A DNA stretch of 22,474 bases from an uncultured Clostridia bacterium (lineage in GTDB: Bacteria > Bacillota > Clostridia > Christensenellales > Aristaeellaceae), in NCBI GenBank assembly GCA_934615235.1, contig CAKTTL010000038.1, positions 1 to 22,474 of the forward strand. Reading direction: 5' to 3'. Made by a program: the position numbers and the translations under genes. Of the stretch, positions 14,998 to 22,432 are shown one piece after another (position 1 is the stretch's first letter; the number at the start of each line of letters is the position of its first letter). The notes beneath the pieces are model-generated. The model was not told the origin of the DNA and did not search any database. It was given only the letters and a program-made list of their open reading frames with translations.

Positions 14998-15014
14998 GGT
15001 TAGCTGAAACTAAC
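14998..15014. promoter_or_regulatory. GGTTA-N7-CTAAC palindrome, candidate operator (copy 2)
   Basis: GGTTAGCTGAAACTAAC has perfect half-sites GTTAG/CTAAC. It lies in the leader of the P-type ATPase operon, about 36 bases downstream of the predicted start. GCTGAAAC is repeated at 15003-15010 and 15018-15025. A metal-sensing repressor is a natural guess given the operon's content. Confidence 0.5.
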
Positions 15015-15035
15015 TTTGCTGAAACGCAGGGAGGA

Positions 15036-15608
15036 ATGAATGTGAACGGCGTTTGGTGGGCGGCGCTGGCCGTTGGCGCGGCAGCGGCGCTGCCGAAGGA
15101 ACGAAAACACAATCTGATGAAGCTTCCCTCTTTCCGCGGCACGGCGGAGGTGCGCTCCAGCCTGCCGGGGCGGATGCGGCTTTATATGCCGGCGGTTTCC
15201 GGGGCACGCGAACAGGCGGAGCAGATGAAGGCGCAGCTGGTGGGCACCGGCGTAATCAGCCGCGTTGAAATCGAGCCGCGCACGGGTTCCGTGCTGATTT
15301 GCTACGACGAGTCCCAGGTGCAGGCGCCGGTCGTGATGGGCGCGGCGATGAAGCTGATGGGGCTGGACGGGAAGATGAACCCGGCGGCCTCCGGCAAGGT
15401 GCGCGAGGGGCTGCATACGCTGCTGGACGCCGTGAATACGGGCGTGCTGGACGCGACAGCCGGTCTGCTCGACGCAAAAACGCTCGCCGCCGCTGCGCTG
15501 ACCGTTGCGGCGCTGCGCAGCAAGGCGCAGAAGGGCTGGGCCGTTCCCGGCGCGATGACGCTTCTGTGGTGGGCGTCGAGACTGTTTGGAGTGCAGGGCG
15601 ATGAATAA
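15036..15608 (+). CDS. HMA-like (HMA_2 type) membrane-anchored protein
   Basis: 190 residues from ATG 15036; GTG 15042 is better spaced from GGGAGG and may be the true start. A short N-terminal hydrophobic segment is followed by an HMA-fold domain (about residues 36-100) with LPGRMRLY at 43-50, in place of the CxxC of copper chaperones. Further on are alternating strands, and a C-terminal hydrophobic stretch (about 145-185) with a likely helix pair. Domains with this P-G-R-x-R-L signature accompany a group of clostridial P-type ATPases. A structural or metal-relay role near the pump is inferred. It is the first gene of a five-gene operon and overlaps the next by 8 bases. Confidence 0.75.
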   Translation: MNVNGVWWAALAVGAAAALPKERKHNLMKLPSFRGTAEVRSSLPGRMRLYMPAVSGAREQAEQMKAQLVGTGVISRVEIEPRTGSVLICYDESQVQAPVVMGAAMKLMGLDGKMNPAASGKVREGLHTLLDAVNTGVLDATAGLLDAKTLAAAALTVAALRSKAQKGWAVPGAMTLLWWASRLFGVQGDE

Positions 15609-15993
15609 AATCGAGGAAGGCTTTTTGCGGCTGTGCCTTCGGCCGCGCGTGACGTGCGACCTGCCGGGCCGGCTGCGGCTGTGCTTCGAGAAATATCGCC
15701 TGCTGCCCGAAGCGGCGGCGCCGTATCTGCATTATATTCGCGATGTGCTGGAACTGCTGCCCGGCGTTTTGCAGGCGGAAATCAACCCGCGCATCGGCAC
15801 GGCGCTGATCCGCTACGACGTGGCGGCGACGGACGCCCGCACGATTCTTGACTGGGTGGATACCGTCGTGGATGAAGGGATCCGCGTGTTCAGGGAAGGC
15901 GTCTGGAAAAACAAAGGGGAAACGGAGTTGGAAGAAATCGCGCGCAGGCGCCTGATTCTTCGGCTGCCGCAGCAAAAAGAAGGGAAAGTATGA
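15601..15993 (+). CDS. small HMA-like protein
   Basis: 130 residues from ATG 15601, overlapping the previous stop. The domain shows DLPGRLRLCF (residues 20-29) and a second half with VLQAEINPRIGTALIRYD, as in the neighbouring HMA-like proteins. There is no CxxC metal pair; three isolated cysteines (C12, C19, C28) lie around the PGR motif. No membrane segment is seen, so it is probably cytosolic or peripheral. A basic-acidic tail ends the protein. It overlaps the ATPase start by four bases (ATGA). Likely a soluble partner or assembly factor of the pump; the ligand is unknown. Confidence 0.7.
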   Translation: MNKIEEGFLRLCLRPRVTCDLPGRLRLCFEKYRLLPEAAAPYLHYIRDVLELLPGVLQAEINPRIGTALIRYDVAATDARTILDWVDTVVDEGIRVFREGVWKNKGETELEEIARRRLILRLPQQKEGKV

Positions 15994-18170
15994 TTCGCAA
16001 GGAAAATCAGGACGACCTGATGAAAGGCCGCGTGATGCATAATCTGCCCGGCCGGCTGCGTCTGGCGGCGGCGGGGCTGAAATATCTGCAGGAAGAAAGC
16101 GGCGAAATCGCCGCGGAACTGGCGGGGATTCACGGCGTGCGCCGCGCACGGGTTACGCCGTGCACGGGCGGCGTGCTGCTGGAATATGACGAAGACGTGC
16201 TGGACGCGCTCGAGCTTGCCGAGCAGACCGATCTGGTGCTGGCGCGGCACGCCATGGCCGCGATGCGTGCGCAGCATGCGGAAACCGGCGACGAGCCGGC
16301 CGAAACCCCGATGACGACCGCGCGGCTTGTCAAGCGGCTGGCCGTGAACGCCGGCGCGCTGGCGCTGGGCAATACGCTCTTTACCGCTCCGCTGATGGGC
16401 GGCGCGCTGGCGAACTTTACTTCGCTGGAAGCGCTGGCCAGCCTCGGCCTGTCCGCGCCGATGGCGAAAAGCGCGTGGGAGGGCCTGCGGCGCGATATGC
16501 GCCCCAACGCGGATTTCCTGACGGTGACTTCCATCGTCGCGAGCCTGATGCTGGGCAACGCGCACTCGGCGCTGATGATTCTGGCGCTGTCCGATCTGGC
16601 GGAGCTGATGACCTCATACACCATCGAGCGCACGCGCTCGTCGATTAAGAAAATGCTTTCGGCCGACGAAGGCGAGGCCTGGAAGGTAATGCCGGACGGA
16701 AAGCTGGAGCGCCGTCCCATCAACCAGATCAGCGCGGGAGACACCGTGGCGGTGCATACGGGCGAGAAAATTTCGGTCGACGGCAAGGTGGTTTCCGGCG
16801 CGGCCGTGGTGGATCAAAGCTCGATCACGGGCGAATTTGTGCCCGTGGAAAAGCGCGAGGGCGACGAGGTTTTCGCCGGAACCGTCGTCAAAAACGGCAA
16901 CATTCACGTGCAGGCCGCCAAGGTCGGCGATCAGACGGTCATCTCCCGCATCGTGGGCATGGTCGAGGCGAGCGAGCTGAAAAAAGCGCCCATCCAGCGC
17001 TATGCGGATAAATTCTCCAACTATCTGGTGCCGCTGAACTTCCTGCTGTGCCTGTCTGTGTGGCTGGTGACGAAAAACGCGCAGAAGGCGCTGAAGATGC
17101 TGGTGATCGATTATTCCTGCGGCATCAAGCTGTCGACGGCGACGGCGTTCTCCGCGGCGATCAACACGGCCGTCCGTCAGGGCGTGCTCATCAAGGGCGG
17201 CACGTTCATCGAGCAGATGAGCGGCGCGAACACCGTGCTGCTGGATAAGACCGGCACGATCACCGAAGGCAAGCCGCGAATCGTTTCCATGGCCGTGCTC
17301 AAGGACGGTATGACGCAAAAGGATGTGCTCTCCTACGCCATGGCGGCGGAGGAAACGAGCACGCATCCGCTGGCCGGGGCCATCATGCGCTACGGCAGGC
17401 AGATCGGCGTGGAACCGTTCGCGCATGGCGACGTGGTGACGGAGGTTTCCCGCGGCAGCAAAACGCAGGCGGCTGGAAAGACTGTGCGCGTGGGCAACCT
17501 GGATTATATGAAGGAAAACGGCGTAAACGCCGTCTCTCCGCTGCCGGGCGATACCGGCGCGATTCCGAATTACGTTGGCGTGGACGATGAAATCGTCGCC
17601 GTGCTGTACGCGATGGACAGCCCGCGCGAGAACGTCCGCCGCGCGATCAACGCGCTGCGCTACGATGGCGTGGGCGATATCGAGCTGCTGACGGGCGATA
17701 TGGAATCGCAGGCGAAAACGGTGGCCGAGCAGGTCGGCGCGGACGGATACCGCGCGCAGCTGCTGCCGGAGCAGAAGGCGGAAGCGGTTCTGAAGCTGCA
17801 GGTGCAGGGCAACGGCGTGGTCATGGTCGGCGACGGCATCAACGACGCGCCGGCGCTGGCCTATGCGGACGTGGGCATCTCCATGGGCAGCAAGTCGACG
17901 GACATCGCCATGGAAACCAGCGACGTGATCATCAACCGCGACGACCCGATGATGATTCCCGAGCTGCGCCGCCTCGCGCGCGCGACGATGCGCATCGTGC
18001 ATCAGAACTTCGCGCTGGTGATCGCCATCAACTCGGTCGGCCTGATTCTGGGCGCGGCGAGCGGTATTTCCGTGATGATGAGCGCGCTTTTGCATAACTC
18101 GTCCACGATTCTCGTCGTGGCCAATTCCCTGCGGCTGATGTTTATGAAGCCCAGGGACGGGAGGGCATAA
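15990..18170 (+). CDS. P1B-like cation-transporting P-type ATPase with N-terminal HMA-like domain
   Basis: 726 residues. An N-terminal HMA-like domain (NLPGRLRL, residues 18-25) lacks CxxC. The actuator motif is T280-G-E. The phosphorylation motif is D419-K-T-G-T. An H-P pair specific to the P1B group is at 459-460, and the hinge is G614-D-G-I-N-D. The membrane motif before the phosphorylation domain, normally CPx, SPC or TPC, reads Y-S376-C377-G-I-K-L-S-T with no proline. There is no Cys/His-rich C-terminal tail. This suggests a pump for a divalent metal (Mn, Fe, Zn or Co) rather than copper, but the ion is not decidable from sequence. It sits between HMA-like proteins in one operon under a shared candidate operator. 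Confidence 0.9.
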   Translation: MIRKENQDDLMKGRVMHNLPGRLRLAAAGLKYLQEESGEIAAELAGIHGVRRARVTPCTGGVLLEYDEDVLDALELAEQTDLVLARHAMAAMRAQHAETGDEPAETPMTTARLVKRLAVNAGALALGNTLFTAPLMGGALANFTSLEALASLGLSAPMAKSAWEGLRRDMRPNADFLTVTSIVASLMLGNAHSALMILALSDLAELMTSYTIERTRSSIKKMLSADEGEAWKVMPDGKLERRPINQISAGDTVAVHTGEKISVDGKVVSGAAVVDQSSITGEFVPVEKREGDEVFAGTVVKNGNIHVQAAKVGDQTVISRIVGMVEASELKKAPIQRYADKFSNYLVPLNFLLCLSVWLVTKNAQKALKMLVIDYSCGIKLSTATAFSAAINTAVRQGVLIKGGTFIEQMSGANTVLLDKTGTITEGKPRIVSMAVLKDGMTQKDVLSYAMAAEETSTHPLAGAIMRYGRQIGVEPFAHGDVVTEVSRGSKTQAAGKTVRVGNLDYMKENGVNAVSPLPGDTGAIPNYVGVDDEIVAVLYAMDSPRENVRRAINALRYDGVGDIELLTGDMESQAKTVAEQVGADGYRAQLLPEQKAEAVLKLQVQGNGVVMVGDGINDAPALAYADVGISMGSKSTDIAMETSDVIINRDDPMMIPELRRLARATMRIVHQNFALVIAINSVGLILGAASGISVMMSALLHNSSTILVVANSLRLMFMKPRDGRA

Positions 18171-18871
18171 TGCACGGAGAACAGGGAGCGGTTCATCTCG
18201 AGGTGCTGTCCGCGATTCGCGGGCGCATTCGCATGCAGCTGGAAAAGCCGATTCGCTCGGAGCTGCCTTTTATGAAAATTCCCGGCGTAAACACCTGCCG
18301 GTATAACCCGCGCATCCGCACGCTGCTGTGCGAATACGATCCCGAAGCGATCGACGAGGAAAAGCTGATCGTGCGGCTTGGAGCCGCTTACGCGGCGCAG
18401 ACGGACGCGAGCCTTCTGCATGTCAAGCGCTCTGAGGAAAAGGGCTTTTCCATGGCGCCCAGCAGCTATCTGGCGCTTTTGTGCATCGGCATCGACGGCG
18501 CGCTGTCGGCCGCCGGTTTGCCGCTGACGGCGATCACCCGCTGGCTGTCGACGGGCGCGACGCTGGCCGCGGTGGTGGAGCATGGCTATCAGGAGCTGCA
18601 CGTGCGCGGCAGCTTCGACCCGGAGGTCATGTCCGTCGTTTATCTTATCAATTCCGTCGGCAAGCCCGGCGCAGTTCGCGCCAGCCTGCTGGCGTGGATT
18701 ATCACCTTTGGCCGCCATCTGGTTCCGCGCGCGCCGCGCGAAACGCCGTATCTGATCCGGCGCGCAGGCGACCGGCTGACCCTCACGCCCATGGCGGGCG
18801 GCGAGAGCGAGCTGGCGTTTGCGGGCAGCATGTTCAGACAGGGCATGGAAATGATGGCGCATAAGGCGTAA
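18170..18871 (+). CDS. HMA-like domain protein with membrane segments
   Basis: 233 residues; its ATG overlaps the ATPase stop by one base. The N-terminal HMA-like region reads AIRGRIRMQLEK (the P of PGR replaced by R) followed by NTCRYNPRIRTLLCEYD, matching the second half of the other HMA-like domains. Residues about 95-135 and 155-180 hold hydrophobic helices, and the C-terminal part is mixed. It has no CxxC. Position after the pump and shared domain type argue for a membrane partner or regulatory subunit. It is the fourth HMA-like domain in a row in this operon. Confidence 0.7.
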   Translation: MHGEQGAVHLEVLSAIRGRIRMQLEKPIRSELPFMKIPGVNTCRYNPRIRTLLCEYDPEAIDEEKLIVRLGAAYAAQTDASLLHVKRSEEKGFSMAPSSYLALLCIGIDGALSAAGLPLTAITRWLSTGATLAAVVEHGYQELHVRGSFDPEVMSVVYLINSVGKPGAVRASLLAWIITFGRHLVPRAPRETPYLIRRAGDRLTLTPMAGGESELAFAGSMFRQGMEMMAHKA

Positions 18872-18908
18872 CACCAAGGGGCAACACGAAAAAGGGAGGA
18901 TGAAAATC

Positions 18909-19175
18909 ATGTTGGGCAACAACCAGTTGGTCAAGGGCATTTTGATCGGCGTTGGCGCGAGCATCGTCGGCTTCTGCGCCTATAAGCACAATGAAGGCAA
19001 GGTGGACGATTTTCTGCGCCGCCACGGCGTGAAGGTGAAATCTCCCGCTGCGGGCTTTGAAACCATGTCCGTCGAGGATCTGATGCGCACCAAGGAAACC
19101 ATCGAAGACCTGATCGCCGAAAAGGAAATGCAGGATCAGAGCGTCACGGTGGAAGCGGCTGCGGCGGAGGAATAA
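18909..19175 (+). CDS. small single-pass membrane protein (DUF6110-like)
   Basis: 88 residues from ATG 18909, chosen because GGGAGG lies 9 bases upstream; ATG 18900 abuts the site. One N-terminal helix (about residues 8-24, GILIGVGASIVGFCAYK) is followed by a charged cytosolic part with a helical EDLMRTKETIEDLIAEKE and an acidic-alanine tail. It resembles the small DUF6110-type proteins found beside HMA-type P-type ATPases in clostridia; this match is from memory of the family's look. It is the last gene of the operon, followed by a terminator. It probably stabilises or modulates the pump. Confidence 0.65.
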   Translation: MLGNNQLVKGILIGVGASIVGFCAYKHNEGKVDDFLRRHGVKVKSPAAGFETMSVEDLMRTKETIEDLIAEKEMQDQSVTVEAAAAEE

Positions 19176-19192
19176 TCGCACACGCTTTATTG

Positions 19193-19217
19193 AAAGGCTG
19201 CCGAAAGGCGGCTTTTC
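19193..19217 (+). terminator. terminator of the P-type ATPase operon
   Basis: AAAGGCTGCC, a GAAA tetraloop and GGCGGCTTTT pair with two G-T wobbles, ending in TTTTC, 18 bases after the last stop. It also lies just before the palindrome at 19229-19245, as in the other two plus-strand leaders. Confidence 0.75.
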
Positions 19218-19228
19218 ATAGAACCTGC

Positions 19229-19245
19229 GGTTAGAGTATTCTAAC
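19229..19245. promoter_or_regulatory. GGTTA-N7-CTAAC palindrome, candidate operator (copy 3)
   Basis: GGTTAGAGTATTCTAAC has perfect half-sites GTTAG/CTAAC. It lies between the ATPase operon terminator and the MBL hydrolase start at 19297. TATTCT inside it could be part of a -10 box, which would let a bound protein block it, but no convincing -35 is seen. Confidence 0.5.
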
Positions 19246-19296
19246 AGAAAACAGCTCATTGTAAAGCGCCCGCGGGGCGCAGGGGAGAGGCAGAAA

Positions 19297-20181
19297 ATGT
19301 CCAGAAAGGCAACCGAGTTCCAGAAAAAGGAAATGAGCAAAATGTACCGCGGCAAAGAGATTTTCAAGCCGCTCAACACGGGCTGGATCGATGAGAACGT
19401 GGCCTGCGTGCGCGAATGGGTGGCGAATATCTTCTTTTACCGCAAGGGCGGGACGACGATCATGATCGACGCGGGATACAACTACGACCGGCTGGAGGAA
19501 AAGATGCGCTGGCTGGGCGTCGATCCTGCGGAGATTCGCCATATTCTCATCACCCATCAGGACACGGACCATGTGGGCGCGGTGGAAGCCGACAGCCCCG
19601 GGCTGTTCCGAAACGCGACGCTGTACGTAGGCGAGGTGGAGAACCGCTATCTGACCGGCGCTGTGCGCCGAAAGGTGATCTACCGCCTCTACAAGCTGCC
19701 GCAGGTGACGATCAACAATAAAAAGGTGCTGCTGCGGGACGGGCAGGTTTTCGAAATCGACGGCATCCGGATCGAGTGCTTCCTCGTGCCCGGCCATACA
19801 TGGGGGCATATGGTTTATCTCATTGACGATCGTTATCTCTTTACCGGCGATACGATCTGGCTCGGGGCGGACGGCGGATACAGCTTCATTTCCGCGCTGG
19901 CGGAGGATAACAAACTGGCGGTGAAATCGCTGGCGGAGCTGGAGCGGAAGCTGCAGATGCGCGGCCTGCGCCCGCTGTTTATCACCGGGCACACCGGCTG
20001 GACGGACGATTTTGCGTTCGCCTTCGCGCACAAGGACAGGCTTTGCTCGCCTTTCCGCAAGCGCGTTCACGATCCGAGCGCGCCCTACGACGCCTATGAC
20101 GAGGCGGACGACACCGAGCAGGCGGCGAAAGCGGGCTTCCTCCCGCCCGTTCGCACGGACTGCGGCGGAGGAAACGTATGA
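19297..20181 (+). CDS. metallo-beta-lactamase-fold hydrolase
   Basis: 294 residues. The metal site reads T-H87-Q-D89-T-D91-H92-V-G, so the second His of the usual HxHxDH is Asp. Other ligands are H167 in PGHTWGH, D185 in FTGDTIW and H232 in ITGHTGW. A dinuclear metal site is likely still formed. The start at ATG 19297 has an AGGGGAGAGG site; ATG 19333 is an alternative. The last 40 residues are charged and acidic and look disordered. The family includes thioesterases, lactonases and glyoxalase II-like enzymes; the substrate is unknown. Its stop overlaps the ATC-hydrolase-like gene (ATGA), so they work together. It carries a candidate operator upstream. Confidence 0.85.
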   Translation: MSRKATEFQKKEMSKMYRGKEIFKPLNTGWIDENVACVREWVANIFFYRKGGTTIMIDAGYNYDRLEEKMRWLGVDPAEIRHILITHQDTDHVGAVEADSPGLFRNATLYVGEVENRYLTGAVRRKVIYRLYKLPQVTINNKKVLLRDGQVFEIDGIRIECFLVPGHTWGHMVYLIDDRYLFTGDTIWLGADGGYSFISALAEDNKLAVKSLAELERKLQMRGLRPLFITGHTGWTDDFAFAFAHKDRLCSPFRKRVHDPSAPYDAYDEADDTEQAAKAGFLPPVRTDCGGGNV

Positions 20182-20879
20182 AGGACAGCGAGCTGCAATT
20201 CGACCGCACGTGTCATGTGCTCTATACAAAGTCCTGTAAAAAGCAGATTCAGGCGAAAATCGCGCTGCATTACCCGCCCGAGCGGCGGGAGGCGGTCTGG
20301 ACGCGCGTTCAGCGGCAGTACGTCGATTTTCTCTCCGACTGGCGCACCGATCTGGGCGGGAAGAAGAACTTCCATAACGGGCGCGGCGGCAACTACGATT
20401 GTATCGCGCTGATGGCCTATTACGTCGTCTGCCGGGACGCGACGAGCCTTGCGGAAATCGAGGAGATGGAAGGAGCGCTGTTCTTGCCCGCGTTCCGAAA
20501 GCTGCGGTTTGTAAACTGCAACAGGCCGGTTTTCAAAAAGCTGCTGTACCGCGCGTTCTGCAACGCGAAAAAGCAGTGCGACAAATGGGGCGATTTCCAG
20601 ATGAACCTTGCGACGTACGAAAAGGATAAGCCGATCTATTACGAGTTTACCGCGTGCCCGACGGCGGAGTTTGCGAAAAAGCATGGCCTGCTGGAGGTTA
20701 TGCCCGCGCTGTGCAACCCGGATTTTGCAGGGATGGAGCTGATCCATGCGCGCCTTGTGCGCAGGACGACATGCGCAAACGGCTGCAGATGCGATTACAC
20801 CATCTGCGGCGATTGCGACGAATATCTCAACGCCCACCCGGAATACCGGGACGAGGCGGGCTATCGGAGGAACAGATGA
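20178..20879 (+). CDS. ATC-hydrolase-family protein, full length
   Basis: 233 residues, the most complete family member in the window. The N-terminal half is helical. The C-terminal half shows FTACPTAEFAKKHG, then VMPALCNPDF, then LVRRTT...GCRCDY, followed by an extra Cys-containing tail (ICGDCDEYLNAHPEYR). Conserved cysteines and the R-x2-T...C-D end match the other members. The family name comes from L-2-amino-thiazoline-4-carboxylate hydrolase, a step in converting a thiazoline to cysteine, but most clostridial members are uncharacterised. It starts inside the MBL gene stop and ends in the methyltransferase start (ATGA), a fully coupled three-gene unit. Confidence 0.8.
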   Translation: MKDSELQFDRTCHVLYTKSCKKQIQAKIALHYPPERREAVWTRVQRQYVDFLSDWRTDLGGKKNFHNGRGGNYDCIALMAYYVVCRDATSLAEIEEMEGALFLPAFRKLRFVNCNRPVFKKLLYRAFCNAKKQCDKWGDFQMNLATYEKDKPIYYEFTACPTAEFAKKHGLLEVMPALCNPDFAGMELIHARLVRRTTCANGCRCDYTICGDCDEYLNAHPEYRDEAGYRRNR

Positions 20880-21718
20880 AATACCCGATCGAGAAAAACA
20901 CCGTACAGGAAACGCTGGTGATTCCGCTCTACGGGCGGAAGATGTGCACGGAGCAATACCCGAACCTGTACCGCGACGAGAGCGCCGTCCGGCTGATCGA
21001 GAAGGTCGATTATGATTTTGACGCGCTGGCGCGCCGGTCGAAGAGCGCGATGCACCGCTTCGGTTTCCTGGAGGTCGCCATGCGGCAGAACGACCTCGCC
21101 TGGGAGGTGCGCGATTATCTCGGGACGCACCCGAACGCGGCGGTGGTCAACCTTGGCTGCGGGCTGGACGATACCGGCCGCGCCTGCGATAACGGCAGCT
21201 GCCGGATTTACAACCTTGATTTTCCCGACGTGATCGCCGTCCGGGAGCAGTTGCTCCCCGCCGGCGAGCGGGAGGAAAACATTCCCTGCGACCTGAACGA
21301 TACGGCGTGGTTTTCAAAGATCGACGCGTCGGGCGGCGCGGTGTTCTTTGCTGCGGGCGTGTTTTATTATTTCCTGACGGAGCAGGTGAAGACGCTTGTG
21401 CGCGCGATGGCGGAGGCGTTTCCCGGCGGCCGGCTGGTTTTCGACGCGGCGGGCAAAAAGGCCGTCCGGCTGATGCTGAAAACGTGGATTAAGAGCGCGA
21501 AAATCCAGGATGTGGGCGCGTATTTCGCGGTCGCGGACGCGCGGCGCGAGCTTTCGCCGTGGTCGGCACGGATGAACGTGTCCAGCCGTGGGTATATGCT
21601 CGGCTATCAGGATCTGCGCGATCCGTCGGTGAGCGGGTTCTTCCGCTTCCTGGCGCGCGTAGGGGACGGGATGATGAAGATGCGGATCGTGCGGCTGGAT
21701 TTTAAGAGCGTGAAGTGA
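20876..21718 (+). CDS. LCM-family (leucine carboxyl methyltransferase-like) O-methyltransferase
   Basis: 280 residues from ATG 20876 with GGAGG 5 bases upstream; a longer frame open to 20654 lies inside the ATC-hydrolase-like gene. The family mark is VNLGCGLDDTG (N92 to about G100), followed by YNLDFPDVI with the SAM-binding acidic residue. The N-terminal R-S-K segment (ARRSKSAMHRFG) and the AAGVFYYF stretch also fit. In bacteria such enzymes methylate carboxylates or hydroxyls of small molecules; the acceptor here is unknown. It overlaps the upstream gene by four bases and is followed by another ATC-hydrolase-like gene 35 bases later. Confidence 0.85.
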   Translation: MKYPIEKNTVQETLVIPLYGRKMCTEQYPNLYRDESAVRLIEKVDYDFDALARRSKSAMHRFGFLEVAMRQNDLAWEVRDYLGTHPNAAVVNLGCGLDDTGRACDNGSCRIYNLDFPDVIAVREQLLPAGEREENIPCDLNDTAWFSKIDASGGAVFFAAGVFYYFLTEQVKTLVRAMAEAFPGGRLVFDAAGKKAVRLMLKTWIKSAKIQDVGAYFAVADARRELSPWSARMNVSSRGYMLGYQDLRDPSVSGFFRFLARVGDGMMKMRIVRLDFKSVK

Positions 21719-21753
21719 AAACCACGCGCAATTGCGGAATGGAGGGGAAGACG

Positions 21754-22383
21754 ATGAAATATGCGGGGATGCCGATGGGAATGTGGACGCTGTTCGCGGG
21801 TTCGTTCCGCGCGCAGCTGACGGCGACGTTCGGCTATGAACCGGCAGCGGCGCGGAAGATTGCAAAGGCGGCGAAGCCGCGATATAAACAGATCATCGCC
21901 GAACTGCCGGAGTTTGAACCGGCCGACCGGTTCAAGATGAATATCGTAAACTGTGCGATGCTGGGCGCGTTCGTGCTTTCCATGCCCGAGCGTCCGGACG
22001 TCGAGCGGCTGACGAGTTATTACGCCGCGGCGATGATGACCGGGCCGATGCGCTGGTTCTGCCGCAAGAGCGGGAAGAGCAAGTTCACCCCGAAGGATAT
22101 TGCGGCCATGAAGGCGACGGCGGCGCTGAAGGCCGCCGACCGAAATCCCTACTCGTGGAACATGGACTTTTTCGAGTATCCCGACGGAAGCGGGTATGAG
22201 GCGCGGTTTACCCGCTGCGGAATCTGCACGCTGATGCGCAGGCTCGGACTTTACGATCTTACGCCGGCAATGTGCCGGCTGGATTACACGATGAGCGAAG
22301 CCGGCGGCGCGACGAACTTCGTGCGGAAATATACGCTCGCCTCCGGCGGGCCGTACTGCGATTGCGGGTATAAGAGGAAATAA
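21754..22383 (+). CDS. ATC-hydrolase-family protein (fourth member)
   Basis: 209 residues from ATG 21754 with GGAGGGG upstream. The C-terminal half shows FTRCGICTLMRRLGL, LTPAMCRLDY and FVRKYTLASGGPYCDCG, the same pattern of Cys, P-x2-C-x2-D and R-x2-T...C-D as the other members. The N-terminal half is helical with a methionine-rich start and differs strongly from the paralogue two genes upstream, so the two are old duplicates rather than a recent copy. It is probably the last gene of the 19297-22383 operon. Role unknown; a shared substrate with the methyltransferase and MBL hydrolase is inferred from the operon only. Confidence 0.75.
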   Translation: MKYAGMPMGMWTLFAGSFRAQLTATFGYEPAAARKIAKAAKPRYKQIIAELPEFEPADRFKMNIVNCAMLGAFVLSMPERPDVERLTSYYAAAMMTGPMRWFCRKSGKSKFTPKDIAAMKATAALKAADRNPYSWNMDFFEYPDGSGYEARFTRCGICTLMRRLGLYDLTPAMCRLDYTMSEAGGATNFVRKYTLASGGPYCDCGYKRK

Positions 22384-22390
22384 AGGAAAA

Positions 22391-22432
22391 ACAAAAGCGG
22401 ATTTGACGCTCGAAAGGGCGACAAATCCGCTT
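22391..22432. terminator. long hairpin at the end of the last operon
   Basis: AAGCGGATTTG (22395-22405) pairs with CAAATCCGCTT (22422-22432). Inside, CGCTC-GAAA-GGGCG extends the stem with a GNRA tetraloop. The T-rich tail is on the minus-strand side (CTTTTGTTTTT), so it is best as a terminator for a gene entering from the right. On the plus strand the stem lies 12 bases after the last stop and may also act. Confidence 0.7.

Noticed and set aside
16614..18095. 493-codon minus-strand frame opposite the P-type ATPase
   Set aside because: It lies entirely opposite an unmistakable ATPase and has a His/Arg-rich, domain-free composition.
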